Source: Nematostella vectensis
Taxonomy: Eukaryota; Cnidaria; Anthozoa; Actiniaria; Edwardsiidae
Reading direction: 5' to 3'
Assembly (NCBI RefSeq): GCF_932526225.1
Contig: NC_064038.1
Location: forward strand, 13,081,070-13,145,069
DNA: 64,000 bases
Every line of letters begins with the position of its first letter. The stretch's first letter is position 1. The notes beneath the pieces are model-generated. The model was not told where the DNA came from, ran no database searches, and was given only the letters and a program-made list of their open reading frames with translations. The position numbers and the translations under genes were made by a program. This document shows positions 12,980-25,700 of the stretch, piece by piece.

Positions 12980-15377
12980 CTGCGAAGGGATGGGTTTCAG
13001 ATAAATCAACATGTTTAAGAGACGGACCATTGAAAAAATAAAAGTAATGAGAGGGAGGGGGGAAAGGGCGGGGCGTTTCAGATGTGCTTGTTTTTTTTTT
13101 CTTCTTGTCCCTAGGGCTTCTTTTCTGTGTGCATTTTGCTTTACTTCAGTCTTGTTTGGGCTGCATGCATTCGTAAGGTGTTCTTGTTCCGTGTAAAATT
13201 TTTGTTGTTGTTGTGTTCTTCACCCCACCCTCTTTTCTTTTCCTTTTGTACGTCCCTTTCTTTGTTTGTTTGTGTGTTTGTTCGTTCGTTTGTTTGTTTG
13301 CTTGCTTGCTTGTTGTTTGTTTGTTTGTTTGTTTGCTTCCTTGCTTGTTTGTTTGTTTGTTTGATTGTTTGTTTGTTTGTTTGTTTGCTTGTTTGTTTGT
13401 TTGTTTGTTTGATTGTTTGTTTGTTTGCTTGTTTGTTTCTTTGTTTGTTTGTTTGTTTGATTGTTTGTTTGCTTGTTTGTTTGTTTGATTGTTTGTTTGT
13501 GCCGAAAATGCAAAAGCATGTAAGTGAGAGTTCATTTTGCTTGCTAGTTGTTCGAATATATAACCGCGTGAGCGCTGGATCAAGGATTTGAGGACGCAGA
13601 AGTGTTGATATGTTAACCTGCAGCTGTTAAAATATTTAACATTGAAATCTAGTCATTCGGGTAAATTAATATTGCGTCAAAACTTTGCTGTAGTGTAGTC
13701 TCCTCAGGCATCTCAACGAATTAAATGCAAGATATGAATTTATTTTCGGTTTTAATGATATTTTTTTTTCTGTTTGCGGTCACATGACTTTAGTATGTCC
13801 TTATCATACAGTTTTGACGTCGCGTGATTTACTTGACGCGAGCTCTACTGAATATAGAAGTCTCCTTAGATCGATAATCTTTTTTCGCCAATTCTATTTT
13901 ATGTTAGCGGCCTATACTGTTGTAATTCCTTAACCTAAACCAACTGGACGGCAGTGAAAGAGAATAGAAAAAGAGCCTTTCTAGTTTTTTTAGATCTCGA
14001 CTTCCTTGAGTTTAGAATTTGAATTTGGCATGATTCTTCTTTCCTTTTTCTTTTCTTTCCAGGTTAAGATGCCTGCGGAGTGGTAAAATAAGGGTAAGCT
14101 CAAACGTCGTATTATCCATGAGCCGTATTCAATGCAAATGCATGCAAATAAAGATGAAACAATCGACTCCATTCACTTGCATTGAATACGACTCATGGAT
14201 AATACGACGTTTGAACTTAGCCTTAGCAATATAATCGATTGTATTTTTAAGTCTGACCTAGTCCCTCTCGACCCTGACGACTTCCAAATAAAGGTCACGT
14301 GGTACCACTGGTCATAGTTTAATTCTGTATTCCCTTCCATGTCGTTGCTATAGAAACCAATCAGCAGTTTCTGAAGAAAAATCAAAATACAAAAGATTAA
14401 CCTTAAAATTTTAACATTATTGGATGCCAATTTACCATTATCAGAAATCTCTGCATTATTTTTTAATCCCTTAAACAGCCTCTGCCAGCCGCCATTTTGT
14501 CATTCTAGCAAAGTACAAAAGTGTGAAAAAACATCCATTTCCATCGGCTGATTTGGGCAAGCTGATACAATATTTTGAATTGAATTTGGTAATTAAATAT
14601 TTATTATTAATTATTTATTATATTAAATAAATTATTAAAATTTGTTTTTAGATGCTTATTTCAAGATTTTAGCACATTACAGTATGTGCCTTCCAAAAAT
14701 AAATGAAGACATAACAAAGGTGTGGCTGACAAGAGCTCTTTAACAATAATCCATGTTCAAATGTAAGAGTAGATGGTACAGCTATACGCTCCTAGGAAAG
14801 GATTCCTGTTATTACCTTTCGTCGAAGACCCAAATGGAATCCTCGTCCAGTTTGAGTTGTCCCAGAGCCCAATATGGGCACCTCCTTGTCCGCGTTCAAT
14901 CCACTATCGATAACCTTTAGAAATACCATCACGGACCAATCAGAGCGGCTCCACATCTTGAGGGGGAGGCCCTGGAAGTTGATGTGCTGATTTCCTGTGA
15001 GGTGAATCGCTGATCCCATTGCACTTTCTTCGTAGCTCGGGGAGGGGGATAGAGAACCATTTTGGAAGTCTGTTGGTAAGAAATATAGATAAATTACCAA
15101 TGACATCAGAATTATGAACTTAATGGTAGTGATAAAGGTTGTTGGTGGTGTTGGTATTCTGACACAGGGGCAATGGAAAGGGAGGGGCCGGGCAGCTAAT
15201 GTGATGTGACTAGCTGGTGCCAATTCGTACACCGAGTTACAAGTATTAAATTTAGGTTTATTTGAAGAAATCGAGAAATTGTGGGTCAGGGTGATTCTAC
15301 AACTAGCTCATGAAAGGATTGATGATAACATCCTCAGCATCATAATCATCGTCATCATTACATTAACATCATCTTGA

Positions 15378-15418
<41 letters not shown>

Positions 15419-16674
15419 ATTCGATCAAGCATATAGAATATTTTAACAAATTTAGAAAAACTAACATAGAAATACTAATATCGATTCAAAAATCCATAAA
15501 AAACAAGATAAAGACATGCATATAACTATGTTATTTGGTTGTTTCCCGCATATTCCACTCACCTGCTGTAATGTTTTCTGTGGTCCCATTGCCAAGATTG
15601 ACATCCAAGTTTTTGTTAAATTGAAACAGCACCGCAAAGCTTGACTTTTTGAATGCGTCCAAATTCCTCTGAGCCACGTTCAGGGGCTCGCAGCCCTGAT
15701 ACTGCATAGACCTCCACCCCCCTGTTCCGGTACACACCTAACGCGATAAACACACTATTGGTTAAAGCCGCATTTCACCAGTTTACTTCCGGAGGTCCGA
15801 CGGAAACCTCAACCGTTGAATCTATTAGAAGCCGAAATATTTAACAGGCCATCCGCTCTAAATTATCAATCACATCCTCAAAGAAAATTCTAATAGACAC
15901 ACTGCTTTCAATTTTTTGAAATATTTCTCGCTTTCCGTTAAAAATAATCGGATTTTGTTAGGTAATCGACCGGAAGTAAACTGGTGACAATGCGGCTTTA
16001 AAGAAGGCCAAACAAGCTGCCATTTTATGCTCCCACTCAATGGCATAGTCACATAAAAGCATTTTCAATCAAATAGCGGCCAAAAAAAAAAAACAGCAAC
16101 TACGTAACTTATTCAGTGAAGAAAAATGCCAGAAAGTTTTTCTTTGAGGAAGGGTTTGCTTTCATTTAAAGATTTTAATATTTCGTTTTAAATTTGCCAA
16201 TCAAAAGGTCACGTGATCTCTTTTCACAAGTGCCCTGTTCGACACACCCATAAATTATTGCATTATTGATGTTTCTATCAACAGCAAAAACGGGAATAAT
16301 TAAAGAAGACAGTTTTATATTCCAAGAACCCATTTTTGTTGTTCCAAGTAACAAACACATTATTAGGTTGAAAAGGAAAACTTCACATCCCAATGATGTA
16401 TGGCATTATATTTTAGATTTTATTTGGTAAAAATCCCTACCAACAACAAATACCTTATATAACATTCTCGCAGTGTTTTAAATTTAAATGTTGCCATCTT
16501 AAAAAAAAATCGTGCTGACAAATTGCGAGGAAAATAAATATTTATTTATCATAGGGAAGCGATTGATCTTACCTGCAGGAAACCATTATCAAACCTCATC
16601 TGTCCAACATCGCTTTCATTTGTGCAGCTGAAATAGATATGAACATCAATAAATAAGGGAAGGACGGAAAATGG

Positions 16675-16708
<34 letters not shown>

Positions 16709-19700
16709 ATCTTGTGTGCAGACTAGTAACAAATAATCACCGCATTACCTCGCAAAAGACGGGCTGATGGCTCTCCCAGGCAAGCCCCTATCACCCTTCG
16801 GTCCCAGCTCCCCTCTGGTGCCATTTGCTCCTTTAGCCCCGTCCAATCCTCGCTGGCAAAGAACCATTAAACGGTAGATTAATACAAAACGGTTACAACC
16901 TAGGATTGTGCCTGGATTGTCTTATAACATGTTTCTGTAATAAAAAAATGTATTCACTAAGTAAGCAATTCAGCTCCCCCACCCTACCTTCTTACCACCC
17001 CACCCCTTTCCCCGCCCCACCTTCTTACCCCCCCCCCCACCCCCTACCCCACCCTACCTTCTCACCACCCTACCTCCTCCCCCGGCCCCACCTTCTCACC
17101 ACCCCACCCCCTTCCCAACCCCACCCCCTCCCCTGCCCTACCTTCTCACCACCCCACTCCCTCCCCCGCCCCACCTTCTCACCACCCCACCCCCTCCCCC
17201 GCCCTACCTTCCAGTGAACTTTAGAAGCACACTAGCATACACACATTGGCACCAGTCGGGCCAAGATGGGACGCTAGCACAGTCTATTACCCGTGCAGTT
17301 CGGCAACCATGGACAGCTGTTTCGTCCTTATTAGGACTCGTCAGCATGGCATAGCCGGTTTGCCTCAGTTAAACTTCATCGGCAAAAAAAAACTGCAGGG
17401 CGACTACAACTCGAACGAAGTGCTTTAAACCACAGCTTAGATCCATGTTCGATCTAGAGCTGCGCCCGGGCTAGCGTGATGCCAATTGTGCGGATCACGC
17501 ATGCGAACTTTGCTAGTCTAAAACTCCGTCGGATAGCCAACTATCCTTGCGAGTATGTATACATAAATGTGAACTTTAGAAGCACACTAGCATACACATA
17601 TTGGCACCAGTCGGGCCAAGACGGGACGCTAGCACAGTCTATTACCCGTGCAGTTCGGCAACCATGGACAGCTGTTTCGTCCTTATTAGGACTCGTCAGC
17701 ATGGCATAGCCGGTTTGCCTCAGTTAAACTTCATCGGCAAAAAAACTGCAGGGCAACTTCGACTCGAACGAAGTGCTTTAAACCACAGCTCAGATCCATG
17801 TGGGATCTAGAGCTGCGACCGGGCTAGCGTGATGCCAATTGTGCGGATCACGCATGCGACCTTTGCTAGTCTAAAACTCCGTCGGATAGCCAAACTATCC
17901 TTACTACCTTCCTACCTTCTCACCACCCCACCCCTTCCCTACCTTCTCACCACCCCTCTCCCTCCCCCGCCCCACCTTCTCACCACCCCACCCCCTCCCC
18001 CGCCCCACCTTTTCAACACCCCACCCTCTCCCCCGCCCCACCCCTGCCCTACCTTCTCACCACCACACCCCCTACCCTACCCTACCTTCTCACCACCCCA
18101 CCCCTTCCCTACCTTCTCACCACCCATCTCCCTCCCCCGCCCCACCTTCTCACCACCCCAACCCCTCCCCCGCCCTACCTTCTCACCACCCCACCCCCTC
18201 CCCCGCCCTACCTTTTCAACACCCCACCCTCTCCCCCGCCCCACCTTCTCACCACCCCACCCCCTACCCTACCCTACCTTCTCACCACCCCACCCCTTCC
18301 CCCTCCCTACCTTCTCACCACCCCACCCCTTCCCTACCTTCTCACCACCCCTCTCCCTCCCCCGCCCCACCTTCTCACCACCCCAACCCCTCCCCCGCCC
18401 TACCTTCTCACCACCCCACCCCCTCCCCCGCCCTACCTTTTCAACACCCCACCCTCTCCCCCGCCCCACCTTCTCACCACCCCACCCCCTACCCTACCCT
18501 ACCTTTTCACCACCCCACCCCTTCCCCCTCCCTACCTTCTCACCACCCCACCCCTTCCCTACCTTCTCACCACCCCTCTCCCTCCCCCGCCCCACCTTCT
18601 CACCACCCCAACCCCTCCCCCGCCCTACCTTCTCACCACCCCACCCCCTCCCCCGCCCCACCTTCTCACCACCCCAACCCCTCCCCCGCCCTACCTTCTC
18701 ACCACCCCACCCCCTCCCCCGCCCTACCTTTTCAACACCCCACCCTCTCCCCCGCCCCACCCCTGCCCTACCTTCTCACCACCCCACCCCCTACCCTACC
18801 CTACCTTCTCACCACCCCACCCCTTCCCCCTCCCTACCTTCTCACCACCCCGCCCGACCTTCTCACCACCCCACCCCACCCCCTCCCCCGCCCTACCTTT
18901 TCACCACCCCACCCCTGATGCCCCACCTTTTTAACATCCCACCCTCTTCCCCTCCCCACCCCTGCCCTACCTTCTCAACACCCCACCCCCTACCCTACCC
19001 TACCTTCTCACCACCCCAACCCCTCCCCCTCCCTACCTTCTCACCACCCCACCTCTTCCCTACTTTATCACCACCCCACCCCTCCCCCGCCCCACCTTCT
19101 CACCACCCCACCCCCTCCCCCGCCCTACCTTCTCACCAGCCCATCCCCTCCCCCGCCCCACCTTCTCACCATCCCACCCTCTCCCCCGCCCCACCTTCTC
19201 ACCACCGCCCCAACTTCTCACCATCCCACCGTTTTCCCCGCCCCTCTTCCCTATCGGCTACTGGTTTTTTTTTTGTTACGCAGTGAATACTTCACAGGGG
19301 AGACGGTACATACCTCTCCGGGTTCACCTTTAAGTCCAGGCTGAAAACGAAACAAACATTTGCAACGATAAGATTTTTCTTTCTGTTCACATTGGCGATC
19401 TGTTTCGTGTTTTTTATTTTATTTTCTCAAGTTTACAGGACCATCCGTCTGTCAGCTCGCATAGCAACATTTATTCTCCTTATTGTTTTACTGCGGGCCT
19501 GTAAATGCACCCGTCGGCCTGTCCACCTGCCGCTACTGCCGTTAAAGAATGTCCACTCCTTTATTATTGTTTACAATTGAACATTTATCGTTTTATTTGC
19601 ATGAAACTTCAAAATAACTATCCACGGTCGGTACTGAACGAGAGCTTGAAATTGGCGGCGTGATTGGCTTTCTTTAAAATTCACTTACACGACCATCGGT

Positions 19701-22700
19701 CCCGTTCAACCCCGGTCTGCCGGGATCTCCTTTGTCTCCCTTTGGCCCTGGGACGGCAGTTGTGTTGCCGCTGGTGCTATTCTGTGAATAAAGGAACATT
19801 ACAAGTAAAACGTCACCTATAGTTTTGAAGCGGGGGAGGCATATGGGATGGTGGAACGTGTGGTACCAGAGGCGGATTTGGGAGTGGCCCGAGCGGGCCC
19901 CGGCCGCCCCTATTTTCAGATTTTAAGGAAATACACGGAAGAGCATTGAATCCGGCCCCCCTTTCTTGAAACCCTTGTTTCGCCCCCCCCCCCCCCCCCC
20001 TTTCTGGAGCTCCTGGATCGGCCCCTCGGTGAAGGGACACTTAAATCTTTATTTGCTGCTGTAATACTGACGTTTTCACGGAAACTGATTTTATTGGTTT
20101 TGTTGCGCCAAAGGTCTTGCATGTAAATTGTGAACTGCAAAGCGGCGATGACAGTTTTTGCGCGTTATAAACGCGAGAAAGCTACTTCAAGGACTGCTTG
20201 TGTATTCGCCTGGAATAATGTCAAACTCAGATTTTATTGAACTTCTCTTCCTATTTAGACCGGGGGCTTTTGAGGCCCCCAGCACCTTTGATCTGTAATA
20301 GTTTTTAAACTAGTAGGGCTAGAGCATTGACATTTGATGACTTTTACTAAAATTTATCTGGGATCAGTTTGGTGTAAACAAAATTTTGATATGTGTACCC
20401 TGGTAACCATAGCAACCAAGTTTCTAAATTTGGCAAAATCCTTTTTATGTTCCTCTATTTTAAATAAAAAGTAGAAAAAAATGTTGGGAAAGATATTAAA
20501 ATTATTACTTTAATTAAGATTCCATTCGCAAACTTGTTATATTAAAGGTATTATGCCAATCAATGACGTCACAGATGTCATATATTGTTGATATAGAAAC
20601 AGTGTCACTAATAATATATGTCTACTGCAAGATAATAAGACTATCGAAAAAAAACATACAGAAATACGCATCTAAAAAAACAGAAATATTGCCCGTTTCT
20701 GCTTTTAAGTGACGTCATCGTGACGTCACAAAGACAATTTGTATAAGAATATCGGACGCTTTTTGAATACGAACTGATTATGATAATTAATTGGGATTTT
20801 GGATGTTCTATGCAAAGGTTTGGAAAGATAGGCTATTTATAGCCATCTGTCCGTAAATGACGTCATAATGACGTCATATATCATTTTGTTTCTCTTTGTC
20901 AGATAATGATTCTTTTAAAATTTGGTCATAATAGTTCCAATGATTCCAATGGTTCAAAAGGTACGGATGGGGGGCCGAAAGAGCCTCCCCCACCCCCCGG
21001 TCAAAGAAAGCCCCCCGAAAGCCCGGTCTGAATAGGGTTAACTACCGTTATTCCCTCGTCTTATCTGGAACAAGCCCTAGCAACAAACATACGGCAGATT
21101 TAGGGAAGCGATTGCGAATTTATTTGATGTATAAAACTTTTTTATTAATAAGGATATTTCAAGATTTCTTTATACAGATTATTTTCAAATATTGAACTGA
21201 CTTCGACTCCTTAAGGATATATTGCATAGGGCTGACGTATCCACAAGGAGCCTTTAAATGTATCCGAACTTTTTTAATTACAATGTCGTATATTGTACAT
21301 TTAAACAGTGATAACTCACCATGTACAGGACTTGTCCCGGTGGTCCGCGCGGGCCCTGGGCACCAGTCTAGCAAAAGGAGAAGGGAGGGTATTGACATGG
21401 ATCTGGTCACGGCATAGGGAATTACCGGCATGTATTTAAAAGGGGTTGAACATTGTGCGTCTCTAAGCTAAGAGAATTTAAGGTTATCCTATTGATCACT
21501 CTATTTAGATTTAATACATATTTGCACAGCTATGAAAGAGCGCGAATGAACCCACATCTAGCTACGAAATCTTTACTCACCTCTCCTCTGTCGCCTTTAG
21601 GACCAGCCTGTTACAAAATAATTTTTTATGTCATTTTTTATGGTTTATAAGCCTGGCTTTCTGTATTGGGGATTGTGAATCCCTCATCTTTTAGGATAAG
21701 GACGTTAACCTGCACTTCACTAGGCGCCAAAAGTTGGTCATTCCTTATTGAAGGATAGTCAAATCCTATGCTTTTCCGTATGATACCTAAGACGTCACTC
21801 CCCCACCCCCCCCCCCCCCCCCTCAGCAAATCCTGCGTACGCGACCTGCGTACTCGACTGACTCTTAAACCCGTACCGTATGGTACTAATGAGATAACAC
21901 ATGGAAAACTATTGAAAATAAAAAGTTTGTCTTAGATACCTAGCATTTCATTTATCTGTCAAAATATTCTCTTTCCGGTTAATCTTAGAATGTCGCAAGC
22001 CATGGTGTTTTTTGGCTTATACACTTACCACACCCGGGGGTCCTCTTGCTCCAGGCTGTAGTAAAAAAGAAAAAACTTACGGTTAGCTTATAAGGTCTCC
22101 CTGAGTATATAGAGGTATACATAATGGCGTCCGTAGGTGGACCAATGGATCCTCAAGCTCCCTGACCCATTTTTAGAGATCTTGCTAAAAAAGTAAATAA
22201 AAAGTATAAAAAAAAAATCAACGGAAGGACAATTAATCAGGCTTCCACCTTTCTTTATATCCTGGCTTTGTCCCCTTCCTACTGCAATTCGTGGATCCAC
22301 CCCTGGGTTCCGGTAAACTTTATAAATTACCCACACGCTCACCTCGCCTTTTGGTCCTTGACTGCTTGTAGCATTCTGGCAGGAGATAATTGGCTCAAAA
22401 TTAAAAAAAAGAATTCACATTCGAAAGTCAACCGGAGTAAAGGGTAAATTGGGTCTTAAAATGCAACAGGTTAGAGAGCGGTCTTTGTCCTTTGTCTTCT
22501 TTTGCCCATGTGTTGTTAGGAAACGAAAAAAAAAGGTATAAAGAAAGATGATTAGTGGAAGAAGTGTCTTGGTTGTGGTAAGGAAGACCAGCAAGGCATA
22601 GACGAGTAAAGATAGGGGAGAAGGGGCGCAAAGGGGTCCTTATGTAGTGTTTTATCAGAGCAGGGGGGTGCTAAGGATATAATTATATAAGGGAGAGAGG

Positions 22701-25700
22701 GGTGCAGACGGTCCTTGGGTGTGGTTATCAGATAAGATTTGGACATAGATGAGAATATATATAAGAGAGAGGGGTCGCAGAGGGCCATCTGTTCAGGGAG
22801 AGGTTTAGCGAAAAAGCGGCGACAAAAGCGGTTATTCATTACTGAGAATGATTTAAATCGTCATTTATTTTAAGGTAGTATGTGAGTGGATTTATACTAA
22901 AACAATTAGACTACTACTCCTTTTCGTTTTCTATGAGTCAAATAGTCGACTCGCAGCGCCTCTTGACAATCTATTGACTAATACAAAACTCGAACTCGAA
23001 GTCTAATTGTTAGATTTACAGTATATATACAACACTGAACTTCTAATCTCAACACAACACTGAACTTCTAATCTCAACACAACACTGAACTTCTACTCTC
23101 AACACAACACTGAGCTTCTACTCTCAACACAACACTGAACTTCTGCTATCAACACAACACTGAACTTCTACTCTCAACACAACACTGAACTTCTACTCTC
23201 CACACAACACTGAACTTCTACTCTCCACACAACACTGAACTTCTACTCTCAACACAACACTGAACTTCTACTCTCAACACAACACTGAACTTCTACTCTC
23301 TACACAACACTGAACTTCTACTCTCAACACAACACTGAACTTCAACTCTCAACACAACACTGAACTTCCACTATCAACACAACACTGAACTTTTACTCTC
23401 AACACAACACTGAACTTCTACTCTCAACACAACACTAAACTTCTTCTCTCCACACAAAACTGGACTTCTACTCTCAACACAACACTGAACTTCTACTCTC
23501 AACACAACACTGAGCTTCTACTCTCCAGACAACACTGAACTTCTACTCTCCACACAACACTGAACTTCTACTCTCCACACAACACTGAACTTCTACTCTC
23601 CACACAACACTGAACTTCTACTCTCCACACAACACTGAACTTTTACTCTCCACACAACACTGAACTTTTACTCTCAACACAACACTGAACTTCTACTCTC
23701 AACACAACACTGAACTTTTACTCTCAACATAACACTGAACTTCTACTCTCCACACAACACTGAACTTCTTCTCTCAACACAACACTGAACTTCTACTGTC
23801 AACACAACACTGAACTTCTACTCTCAACACAACACTGAACTTCAACTCTCAACACAACACTGAACTTCCACTATCAACACAACACTGAACTTTTACTCTC
23901 AACACAACACTGAACTTCTACTCTCAACACAACACTAAACTTCTTCTCTCCACACAAAACTGGACTTCTACTCTCAACACAACACTGAACTTCTACTCTC
24001 AACACAACACTGAGCTTCTACTCTCCAGACAACACTGAACTTCTACTCTCCACACAACACTGAACTTCTACTCTCCACACAACACTGAACTTCTACTCTC
24101 CACACAACACTGAACTTCTACTCTCCACACAACACTGAACTTTTACTCTCAACACAACACTGAACTTCTACTCTCAACACAACACTGAACTTCTACTCTC
24201 AACACAACACTAAACTTGTTCTCTCCACACAAAACTGGACTTCTACTCTCAACACAACACTGAACTTTTACTCTCAACATAACACTGAACTTCTACTCTC
24301 CACACAACACTGAACTTCTTCTCTCAACACAACACTGAACTTCTACTCTCAACACAACACTGAACTTCTACTCTCAACACAACACTGAACTTCCACTATC
24401 AACACAACACTGAACTTTTACTCTCAACATAACACTGAACCTCTACTCTCAACACAACACTGAACTTCTACTCTCAACATAACACTGAACTTCTACTCTC
24501 AACACAACACTGAACTTCTACTCTCAACACAACACTGAACTTCTACTCTCAACACAACACTGAGCTTCTACTCTCAACACAACACTGAACTTCTTCTCTC
24601 AACACAACACTGAACTTCTACTCTCAACACAACACTGAACTTCTACTCTCAACACAACACTGAACTTCTAATCTCAACACAACACTGAACTTCTACTCTC
24701 AACACAACACTGAGCTTCTACTCTCAACACAACACTGAACTTCTACTCTCAACACAACACTGAACTTCTACTCTCAACACAACACTGAACTTCTACTCTC
24801 AACACAACACTGAACTTCTACTCTCAACACAACACTGAACTTCTACTCTCAACACAACACTGAACTTCAACTCTCAACACAACACTGAACTTCCACTATC
24901 AACACAACACTGAACTTTTACTCTCAACACAACACTGAACTTCTACTCTCAACACAACACTAAACTTCTTCTCTCCACACAAAACTGGACTTCTACTCTC
25001 AACACAACACTGAACTTCTACTCTCAACACAACACTGAGCTTCTACTCTCCAGACAACACTGAACTTCTACTCTCCACACAACACTGAACTTCTACTCTC
25101 CACACAACACTGAACTTCTACTCTCCACACAACACTGAACTTCTACTCTCCACACAACACTGAACTTTTACTCTCCACACAACACTGAACTTTTACTCTC
25201 AACACAACACTGAACTTCTACTCTCAACACAACACTAAACTTCTACTCTCCACACAACACTGAACTTCTACTCTCAACACAACACTGAGCTTCTACTCTC
25301 CACACAACACTGAACTTCTACTCTCCACACAACACTGAACTTCTACTCTCTAGAGAACACTGAACTTCTACTCTCCACACAACACTGAACTTCTACTCGT
25401 AACACAACACTGAACTTCTACTCGTAACACAACACTGAACTTCTACTCTCCACACAACACTGAACTTCTACTCTCAACACAACACTGAACTTCTACTCTC
25501 CACACAACACTGGACTTCTACTCTCCACACAACACTAAACTTTTACTCTCCACACAACACTGAACTTCTACTCTCCACACAACACTGAACTTCTACTCTC
25601 CACACAACACTGAACTTTTACTCTCCACACAACACTGAACTTCTACTCTCCACACAACACTGAACTTCTACTCTCCACACAACACTGAACTTTTACTCTC

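Noticed and set aside
13127-13591. Cys/Leu/Val-rich and Asn/Lys/Gln/Thr-rich frames
   Set aside because: Translation of the (TTTG)n microsatellite in both directions.
17829-19286. 485-codon proline-rich open frame on the plus strand
   Set aside because: It is the direct translation of the C-rich 33-bp minisatellite and lies antisense in an intron of the collagen/LamG gene. It has no start context, signal or homology.
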